From Flavobacterium marginilacus (GTDB taxonomy: Bacteria > Bacteroidota > Bacteroidia > Flavobacteriales > Flavobacteriaceae): a stretch of DNA of 64,000 nucleotides. Shown piece by piece: positions 57,905 to 64,000 of this stretch (positions are counted from its first letter, which is position 1; each line of letters starts with the position of its first letter). Where the stretch lies: positions 4,154,001-4,218,000 of the forward strand of contig NZ_CP113975.1 in the NCBI RefSeq assembly GCF_026870155.1, read 5' to 3'. The notes under the pieces were generated by a model. The model worked only from the letters and a program-made list of their open reading frames with translations. It made no database searches and was not told the origin of the DNA. The translations under genes and the position numbers were made by a program.

Positions 57905-58234
57905 TTATAACGAATGTTTCTTGAGTTCGGCATCCAAAAATTCCCAACAGGCCACATTGATTTTTTCAAAAGACGCGATAAGCGATTTCCCATAAGGAGT
58001 AATAACAGTACCTCCGCCTTTATTTCCGCCCACTTGGGTTGCAATTAAGGGCTCTTTGGAAGCTTTGTTAGAAGCGTCGATTAATTTCCACGCTTTTTGG
58101 TACGAAATATTCATTTCCTTCGCCGCTTTGTTGAGCGAACCCGTGGCTTCAATCTGTTTTAGCAAATGAATACGCCCTTCGCTAATGAGAATTCCCTCAT
58201 CGGTTTCTATCCAGATTTTGCTCTTGATTTTCAA
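57905..58234 (-). CDS. ModE-type winged-helix regulator without molybdate-binding domain
   Basis: A 109-residue protein with the N-terminal ModE/LysR-like helix-turn-helix only: RIHLLKQIEATGSLNKAAKEMNISYQKAWKLID, then GGNKGGGTVITPYGK. The TOBE (Mop) domains of full ModE, which bind molybdate, are absent, so how it senses the cofactor or metal is unclear. It is the first gene of the leftward cofactor operon and probably regulates it. Confidence 0.85.
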   Translation of the reverse strand: MKIKSKIWIETDEGILISEGRIHLLKQIEATGSLNKAAKEMNISYQKAWKLIDASNKASKEPLIATQVGGNKGGGTVITPYGKSLIASFEKINVACWEFLDAELKKHSL

Positions 58235-58771
58235 AGTCAGTCTTTTTCGTTATACTTTTACAAATATAACGAAATCTGTTTTTCAAAAAAATATAAAAAC
58301 GGCTTTATGATATATTTTTTGTTATAAAAAAAGATACTCCAAAAATTTAGCACGCAGATTTACGCAGATTTCTTTTTTAGATAATGGCTCAATATACCCT
58401 TAGCCCAATTACATAAAGTTAAACTTTAATTCTTGCTCGGCAAAGACGCAAGATCGCAAAGTTCAAAACGGATTTCTTTGCGTCTTAGCCCTTTGCGAGC
58501 CCATATTCACGCAAAGAATAAAAAACTAATTATGAAATAAAATGCTGATTTTTAGCCCCGATCGCAGTGAAAATCCTCCCTGCCCGGGGTTCGGACAGGG
58601 AGATTGCAACGAAGAGCGGGACAAATCTTTCTGCAAATGCACAATTTTTCTGCTCCTAAAAATAATATTCGAAATCTTTTGCAAAACAGCAAGATAATTA
58701 CTGCAAAAAAACGCATTGAAAACAAAAAATAATTATATTAGCTGAGCAATTTTAATGATAACCAGCTAAAA
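58235..58771. other. Gene-free intergenic region of 537 bp with dispersed repeats
   Basis: It is between divergent genes. It holds CGCAGATTTACGCAGATT words (about 58350-58370), an AAAGACGCAAG/CTTTGCGTCTT palindrome (about 58440-58500) and covarying-hairpin repeat C (58553-58662). No coding sequence is supported. Confidence 0.7.
58553..58662 (+). repeat. Dispersed covarying-hairpin repeat, copy C
   Basis: TAGCCCCGATCGCAGTGAAA to TCTGCTCCTAAAAA. The central stem CTCCCTG-CCG pairs with CGG-CAGGGAG around GGGTT; the outer stem is CCCGATC/GAGCGGG with one mismatch. Confidence 0.85.
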
Positions 58772-59590
58772 ATGAACACGAAACAAGCCACTAGTATTAA
58801 AGAAGTCATCCAGTGTCTGGACGAGATTATTGAAAAATCAAAAATAGAGCAATGTGCCATAGGTTTATTTGCCACTTTATACAGAGAAGTTACAATGCAG
58901 ATAAAAAACGGTATTGAAACGGGCTTGTTCGAAAATCCGGAACGCATGGAAAAACTGGATGTTATTTTTGCGAATCGCTATCTGAAGGCGTATTATCAAT
59001 TTAAGGCAAAAGAAAAATGTTCGGAATGCTGGGAGTTTTCATTCACAAAAGGTGAGGAATACTGGCCGATTGTGGTACAGCATTTACTGCTTGGAATTAA
59101 TGCGCATGTGAATCTGGATTTGGGAATTGCCTGCGCACAGGTGAGCACGCCTGAAAGTATTTTTGACCTGCATTCTGACTATAATAAAATCAACGAAATT
59201 TTAAGCAATCTGGTTAATGGTGTCGAAAAATGCCTGGTGGAAATCTGGCCAACACTTACATACATCTTAAAACTATCTGGCAAAATAGACAATTTCTTTA
59301 TTGATTTTAGCATGAAAACCGCAAGAGACGGGGCATGGAAATATGCAACAGAATTTGTCCTGCTTCCAGAAGATCAATGGAAAACTTCGATACAGGAAAG
59401 AGATCACAAGGTCACCAAAATAGCGCGATTGGTTTCGAATCCTGGTTTCTTTGTAAGCAGTATTTTCAAACTTATCCGAATATTTGAAAGAGGAACCGTG
59501 GCTCAAAAAATTATTGAATTGAGTAAAGTGGAATACAATCCGGTTACTGAAACTGTTGTAACTCCTGAATGTACCGTACAGCCAATTTAA
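58772..59590 (+). CDS. DUF5995 family protein
   Basis: A 272-residue, mostly helical soluble protein. The recognisable block is PIVVQHLLLGINAHVNLDLGIACA (about residues 110-133), the DUF5995 signature with a possible metal- or heme-binding His-Asp arrangement. FANRYLKAYYQF precedes it. No signal peptide is seen and the function is unknown. It stands alone, with repeat-rich DNA on both sides. Confidence 0.78.
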   Translation: MNTKQATSIKEVIQCLDEIIEKSKIEQCAIGLFATLYREVTMQIKNGIETGLFENPERMEKLDVIFANRYLKAYYQFKAKEKCSECWEFSFTKGEEYWPIVVQHLLLGINAHVNLDLGIACAQVSTPESIFDLHSDYNKINEILSNLVNGVEKCLVEIWPTLTYILKLSGKIDNFFIDFSMKTARDGAWKYATEFVLLPEDQWKTSIQERDHKVTKIARLVSNPGFFVSSIFKLIRIFERGTVAQKIIELSKVEYNPVTETVVTPECTVQPI

Positions 59591-59824
59591 CCACAAAAGA
59601 CATAAAGAAAAAATACAAGGTTTACAAAGCTTTTTCGTAAAATTTGCACGCAGATTATGCAGATTCTCGCAGATTTTATCCGTGTAAAATCCGTTTTATC
59701 CGTTAAATCCATGGTCGATTTAACCACAAAGTACACAAGAAAAAAACACAAAGTTCGCAAAGCGTTGCGTTCATAGCGTAAAACTTTGCGAACCTTGCGG
59801 TTAATTATCTAATTTTAAAATTAT

Positions 59825-61051
59825 CTAAGCCGTTTCTTTCTCAAATCGGGCGATGACTTCCTGATAATAATTATAAGTTGTTTTGGCAATTGACTCCCAA
59901 CTGAATTTCTCCAAAACCCGTACACGTCCAGCTTTACCCATTTTGGTAGCCAATTCCTCGTTTTCAAGCAAAGTATTTACTTTGACTGCGAAGGCCTTTT
60001 GAAAAGCTGTTGGATTCAGCGGATTGAAATTCGTTCTCGAAACACTTTCAAGCGGAATCAAATATCCGGTTTCGCCCTCGACAATAATCTCTGGAATTCC
60101 GCCCACGTGACTTCCTACAACCGGTGTTTCGCAAGACATCGCTTCCAAGTTGATGATTCCGAAAGGCTCGTACAATGACGGACAGGCAAAAACACGTGCA
60201 TGGCTGTAGAACACTTTGACTTTTTCGCGTGGTAACATTTCTGAAATCAGAATTACGCCTTTTCGTTTTGCTTTCAGCTGATCGATAAGGTTGGATGTTT
60301 CGATGGCAATCTCTTCGGTATCCGGAGCACCCGCACAAAGCACAATTTGGCAATCTTTATTAAAATATTGACAGGCTTCGATCAATTGCGAAATTCCCTT
60401 TTGGCGGGTTATTCGCCCCACAAAAAGCACAAACGGAATATTCGGGTCGATTCCATATTCAGCTAATAAAGTATTGTCAAAAGTAGGTTTGTAAAATTCA
60501 GGATCGATTCCGTTATGGATTACCGTAACTTTTTCAGGATCGACTCCATAGGCTTCGACCACATCAACTTTCATCTGTTCGCTTACGGCAATAACGCCAT
60601 CCGCCGATTTATAAGCGTTGGTCTCAATCCATCGGGACATAAAATAACCGTTGCCCAACTGTTCCACTTTCCAAGGACGGTGCGTTTCCAAACTGTGGGT
60701 GGTCAATATCAACGGCACCTGTAACAATTCTCTCGTAAAAACACCCGCCAAATGTGTGTACCAAGTATGGCAATGCACGATATCGGCCTTTGGTGTTGCC
60801 TGTGCCATTTCGACATTTCGGCTTAGGTTATGAAACATTTTGATATGTTCATTTTCTGGATCCACCATTTTAGACAAGCAGGAATTTATCCCTTCCACAT
60901 GCATGGAATCGTTGTTTACTTTTTGGTCTCCAAAACACCGAACCTCAACCTGTCCTAACTTGGCCAATTCTTGGCTTAAAAAATCAATATGTACTCCTGC
61001 TCCTCCATAAATATTTGGTGGAAATTCGTTGGTATAAAGCGCTATTTTCAT
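59825..61051 (-). CDS. GT4-family glycogen synthase-like glycosyltransferase
   Basis: A 408-residue enzyme from MKIALYTNEFPPNIYGGAGVHIDFL. It has two Rossmann domains. The N-terminal acceptor site is YGGAGVH and DIVHCHTWYTHLAGV. The C-terminal donor domain has IPFVLFVGRITRQKGI and the E-x7-E motif in YEPFGIINLEAMSCETPVVGS. The pattern resembles the ADP-glucose glycogen synthases of the GT4 type. glgC and glgB are not seen here, so the exact sugar donor is uncertain. Confidence 0.82.
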   Translation of the reverse strand: MKIALYTNEFPPNIYGGAGVHIDFLSQELAKLGQVEVRCFGDQKVNNDSMHVEGINSCLSKMVDPENEHIKMFHNLSRNVEMAQATPKADIVHCHTWYTHLAGVFTRELLQVPLILTTHSLETHRPWKVEQLGNGYFMSRWIETNAYKSADGVIAVSEQMKVDVVEAYGVDPEKVTVIHNGIDPEFYKPTFDNTLLAEYGIDPNIPFVLFVGRITRQKGISQLIEACQYFNKDCQIVLCAGAPDTEEIAIETSNLIDQLKAKRKGVILISEMLPREKVKVFYSHARVFACPSLYEPFGIINLEAMSCETPVVGSHVGGIPEIIVEGETGYLIPLESVSRTNFNPLNPTAFQKAFAVKVNTLLENEELATKMGKAGRVRVLEKFSWESIAKTTYNYYQEVIARFEKETA

Positions 61052-61081
61052 ATGTAGTATTTTATGATTCGTGGTATTCAA

Positions 61082-61566
61082 TACAAAAGCACATCCTTAT
61101 TAACAGCAAACACAAATATAAATTAAACAAACTATTTAACCTCACCCCCAATCCCTCTCCAAAAGAGAGGGGAGCTTCCAATGTCAATAAGTTAAGCTTT
61201 ACTTCACTTTCAGAAACGCAAAGTTTAGATCGGATTTCTTTGCGCCTTTGCGAGAATTATATTTAGACAAACTCTAGCAGGAAATCCTTAACTTAATGAA
61301 ATTGAGAAAACCTATTGAACTAATTTACATTTGTATTTCGTATAAAACATTGAAATGCCTCGAAATATCAATTTAGTAAAAATACGAAACCGCAATTTAA
61401 TTCGTACGCAAACCAAACATTATTTTAAAACTATTTTTATGTTAAGACTACAAAAAAACATAAACTTTCCGCAAAAGACATCCGAATATACCATTAATAA
61501 TTACCATATTTTAACTAGATTAGCACAATAATCCAAATATTACTCATTATCCAAAACCGAAATAGT
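61082..61566. other. Gene-free region of about 485 bp
   Basis: It has a CTCACCCCCAATCCCTCTCC palindrome-like repeat with GAGAGGGGAG (61139-61176), a degenerate TTTGCGCCTTTGCGAG word (about 61240) and A/T-rich DNA. An open frame across the first part is repeat-derived and not supported. The AI-2E-type gene promoter must be in the last 100 bp. Confidence 0.55.
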
Positions 61567-62679
61567 ATGCAACAAAACAGCCCAACTTTCAATATTTTCA
61601 ATTTCGAAAAAATTGCCGACATCCTTATACGGCTCGGTGTATTGTTTTTACTGATTGGCTGGTGTTATGATATTCTGAAACCCTTTGTTTTAATCATAGT
61701 TTGGGCCATTGTCATTGCTGTCGCCTTCAGTCCAATTTATGAAAGAGTAGTCAAATTATTTAAAGGCAAAAAAATATTGGCCACGATATTTGTCACGTTA
61801 ATTCTGCTTACTATTTTAGTTGTGCCTAGCGTACTCATAACACAATCTTTATACGAAGAGGTCAATAATTTCGCCCAGTATTACCAAACCAATGAACACT
61901 TGATTCCGCCACCCGGAGAAACCACCAAAAATTGGCCAACGATAACAAAACCAATAGTTGAAATATGGGCTTCGGCCTCCGAAGACCTTTCCAAAGTGGC
62001 ACTTAAATATACAGAACAGTTAAAAACAGTCGGTTCATGGCTATTGCTTTCCTTGGCGGGAATAGGTAAAGGCATCCTACAATTTATTGTATCGATTATT
62101 ATTGCGATGGGACTGTTATTGTATTCCGAATCGCTAACCAAAGTATCCAAAAACATTTTCGTCAAACTTATCGGAAACAATGGCGAACACTACGCCGAAG
62201 TCACCGTAATCACCATTCGCAATGTCGTAAAAGGATTCTTGGGCGTAGCCTTGATTCAGGCGCTAATGATAGGCATTGGGTTCTTTTTGGCAGGCGTTCC
62301 CTTTGCTGGAATTTTCACCATTATCTGTCTATTTCTTGCCATTATTCAAGTAGGAATTGGCCCGGTTGCCATTCCGGTAGTCATTTATATGTATTCCGTA
62401 ACCGATGCCACAACGGCAACAATACTGGCAATTTGGGTCGGAATCACGCTGATTTCCGACAATATCCTGAAACCTATTTTACTGGGAAGAGGCAATCCTC
62501 CGGCACCAATGCTTGTGATATTCCTTGGTGCGATAGGCGGTTTCATTTACAACGGCTTCATTGGCTTATTCCTGGGAGCGGTAATCCTGACTTTAGGATA
62601 TAAATTTTTCCTTTCATGGATAGACATGGAAAACGATGAACCCCAAATCGAAGAATTACAAACTGAGACTGAAGAATAG
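61567..62679 (+). CDS. AI-2E family transporter (PerM-like)
   Basis: A 370-residue inner-membrane protein with eight predicted helices and the AI-2E/UPF0118 features: FVLIIVWAIVIAVAFSPIYERVV, ATIFVTLILLTILVVPSVLI, a long soluble loop (about residues 95-165), then VVKGFLGVALIQALMIGIGF and LAIIQVGIGPVAIPVVIYMY and KPILLGRGNPPAPMLVIFLGAIGGF. Family members export quorum molecules or act in Na+/H+ exchange; the substrate is not predictable. A repeat follows at 62710. Confidence 0.85.
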   Translation: MQQNSPTFNIFNFEKIADILIRLGVLFLLIGWCYDILKPFVLIIVWAIVIAVAFSPIYERVVKLFKGKKILATIFVTLILLTILVVPSVLITQSLYEEVNNFAQYYQTNEHLIPPPGETTKNWPTITKPIVEIWASASEDLSKVALKYTEQLKTVGSWLLLSLAGIGKGILQFIVSIIIAMGLLLYSESLTKVSKNIFVKLIGNNGEHYAEVTVITIRNVVKGFLGVALIQALMIGIGFFLAGVPFAGIFTIICLFLAIIQVGIGPVAIPVVIYMYSVTDATTATILAIWVGITLISDNILKPILLGRGNPPAPMLVIFLGAIGGFIYNGFIGLFLGAVILTLGYKFFLSWIDMENDEPQIEELQTETEE

Positions 62680-62709
62680 GATTTTACGATTTCAATTTAT
62701 TGCTAAAAC

Positions 62710-62841
62710 TCATTTGGGCGTGCCCCCATTGAGAAAAGGGGCTTATTCTGCAATGCGGTTATACAGCCCCTTTCCTCAACGCGGTCGGGCTGTACGCGTT
62801 ACAAGGTAACTTGCTCCCATCCCTCACGCGGGAAACTGCAT
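62710..62841 (+). repeat. Dispersed palindromic repeat, GGGCGTG family
   Basis: CATTTGGGCGTGCCCCC, an AAAAGGGGCT/AGCCCCTTT inverted pair, GGTCGGGCTGTACGCG, CCATCCCTCACGCGGGAAAC. Shared with 42931-43039 (minus) and 11795-11928. Confidence 0.75.
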
Positions 62842-62964
62842 ACGTGAGGTTTTCCAATTAATAATTTGTAAATATTATATATCAACAAAACTAACAAAAG
62901 GTATTTATGTGATTTTATGGTTCACAGATATTAAGTTCGCAATAACCTTCAGAAAACATCAACA

Positions 62965-63419
62965 ATGATAAATGAAAAAATGGATTTTAGATTTTTAAAA
63001 GTCAAGAATGGAAAACCCTTTTTTGCAATAATAAATTTTGAGTTAGCAGAAGTGATACTAGAAACGAAATCGTTGAAGAATATCAAGGTGAAGGGTGGAA
63101 AAGTCAAGGAAGCATAGAAAGCATACCTATGAACGGTTATGAACTCTGGAAAAAAGCTTTAAAAAACGGATTGGAATTTGCTTTCTCAAAAAGTAATAAA
63201 AAATGGAAAGTCATAATAAAAAAAGTAGAAGGTCGAATTGCTACAGACACAAACCCAACAATTGTTGGTTTTGCGACAATTTTAGCTTTTTGCGAACAAA
63301 CAAATTTGGAGTTAGAGAATGATTTAAAAACTAAAATTGAAAATTTCACATTTAAAAGTTGGGAAAATAATAATGACAAGAAAATTCCAAATTTTATAAA
63401 TTTAGAATATGAAAATTAA
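62965..63419 (+). pseudogene. Frameshifted gene of unknown function
   Basis: The first frame opens at ATG 62965 (or 62980) and reads MDFRFLKVKNGKPFFAIINF; it stops near 63115. The second frame is open from 63042 and reads NEIVEEYQGEGWKSQGSIES directly into the later ATG at 63129 (MNGYELWKKALKNGLEFAFS), ending at 63419. The text on both sides looks like coding, so one -1 shift in about 63042-63115 joins them into about 150 residues. Not recognised. AT-rich codon use points to accessory DNA. Confidence 0.55.
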
Positions 63420-63433
63420 AAGCTATTACAAAA

Positions 63434-63748
63434 GTGATTTTAAAAAATAAACCAAAAATATCGAAACGTACATTCATTTTAATCGTCGTTGTAACTTCTA
63501 TTTTTATTTTATTATGGGGAATCTACAAAGTTTATGAAATATTCTATCCATCATATTTTAATCAAACAGAATATACTCAAATTTCTTTTATTGGAAATGA
63601 AAAAATTCCAACTAAAAGTGAAATACTATTTTCAGGATTTAAAAATATAGAAGTAATAATTGTTAGCTCGATCATAAGCTTTTTTATAGTTTCTGCTAAA
63701 AAACTATTCTTGAGCAAAAATAAAAACAACAAAAATGTTCCCCACTAG
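63434..63748 (+). CDS. Small two-helix membrane protein, unknown
   Basis: A 104-residue protein from a GTG start. Helices are at about residues 14-34 (FILIVVVTSIFILLWGIYKV) and 72-91 (VIIVSSIISFFIVSAKKLF), separated by a polar loop with QTEYTQISFIGNEKIPTKSE. Not recognised. It follows the frameshifted gene after 14 bp and may belong to the same unit. Confidence 0.55.
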   Translation: MILKNKPKISKRTFILIVVVTSIFILLWGIYKVYEIFYPSYFNQTEYTQISFIGNEKIPTKSEILFSGFKNIEVIIVSSIISFFIVSAKKLFLSKNKNNKNVPH

Positions 63749-63805
63749 TGTGAGCGTCATGCTCATACGCGCAAAGATTGAAAAACAACCTTATAGAATA
63801 ACAAA

Positions 63806-64000
63806 ATGGATAAAAAGACTAAATTTTTTCTTTTAACAATGTTAATTGTTGCAGTTACCTATTCCTATTTCAATATTCCAAACAAGTTTGAAACGGAAGG
63901 AGGATCATGTTATCAAGGAATTACCGCAATGTTTATTCGATTCTTTTTGACAGTTTGTCTAATCTTAAATCTGCTATCAATATTTCTAATTACCTATAAA
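63806..64000 (+). CDS. Partial membrane protein gene, runs off the window
   Basis: Open from ATG 63806 to the window edge (65 codons). The start MDKKTKFFLLTMLIVAVTYS is a membrane helix; a polar loop with PNKFETEGGSCYQGITAMFI and a second helix (FFLTVCLILNLLSIFLITY) follow. Similar layout to the preceding small protein. The 3' end is missing. Confidence 0.5.
   Translation, partial: MDKKTKFFLLTMLIVAVTYSYFNIPNKFETEGGSCYQGITAMFIRFFLTVCLILNLLSIFLITYK

Noticed and set aside
61015..61266. Plus-strand open frame in the GT4/AI-2E gap
   Set aside because: It starts inside the opposite-strand GT4 gene and continues through dispersed repeats; nothing resembles a protein.

Overview
The window is a stretch of a Flavobacterium-like (Bacteroidota, Flavobacteriaceae) chromosome. 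This is inferred from strongly AT-rich DNA, promoters of the TTG/TAnnTTTG type, almost no Shine-Dalgarno sequences except before rpsU, and typical gene order such as tRNAs-hpf-xerC-rpsU. Gene families also fit: DUF2851, PspC, large beta-barrel 'putative porin', MbnP/MbnH, a heme-fused NirK. No species can be named from sequence alone.

Layout. 1-16 kb is mostly housekeeping: three tRNAs, hpf, xerC, rpsU, an acyl-CoA dehydrogenase, a helix-hairpin-helix protein, an amino-acid permease, DUF2851, an exonuclease, a CBS-type cysteine/cystathionine synthase, a porin, rnhB, lipB and two paralogous lipoproteins. 16.3-18.0 kb is lysS. An IS1182-type insertion sequence with a frameshifted transposase (18.04-19.83 kb) and a small accessory island (DUF433 protein, membrane protein, ParE/RelE-type toxin-antitoxin pair) follow. 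21.3-24.8 kb is a copper/heme cluster: outer-membrane protein, diheme MbnH-like enzyme, MbnP-like lipoprotein and a small cysteine protein.

25-43.6 kb is an anaerobic nitrogen-oxide module. Reading leftward: norC-norB-norQ-norD, a hemerythrin/PAS protein, two COX-like membrane subunits, nirK with a fused cytochrome c, a free cytochrome c copied from that domain, nirV, SCO and an alginate-export-type porin. Reading rightward: ric (NO-damage repair), anaerobic ribonucleotide reductase nrdD with its glycyl-radical domain on a separate 55-residue gene, nrdG, a NorB-like membrane protein, a CopD-like protein and an Rrf2/NsrR-type regulator. Two palindromes recur in the control regions. One is an FNR/DNR-type ATGAT-N4-ATCAT box lying about 41-42 bp upstream of the predicted start sites of norC, nirK and an uncharacterised 607-residue protein (44.4-46.3 kb). 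The other is an 18-bp AAGGATA-like palindrome overlapping or flanking the norC, nirK and ric promoters. No nosZ or nitrate reductase is present in the window.

46.5-50.7 kb holds nadA-nadB and a GT39 glycosyltransferase. 50.9-53 kb holds a Fic protein with paired palindromic operators and a YhcC-type radical SAM protein. 53.3-58.2 kb is a leftward molybdenum-cofactor operon (modE-like, mobA, moaD, moeB, moaE, moaCB, moaA). 58.8-62.7 kb carries a DUF5995 protein, a GT4 glycogen-synthase-like enzyme and an AI-2E-family exporter. The right end is AT-rich accessory DNA with a frameshifted gene, a small membrane protein and a partial gene.

Intergenic DNA is rich in palindromic dispersed repeats. 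The most striking is a four-copy, roughly 110-bp element in which two stems vary in sequence between copies while pairing is kept.
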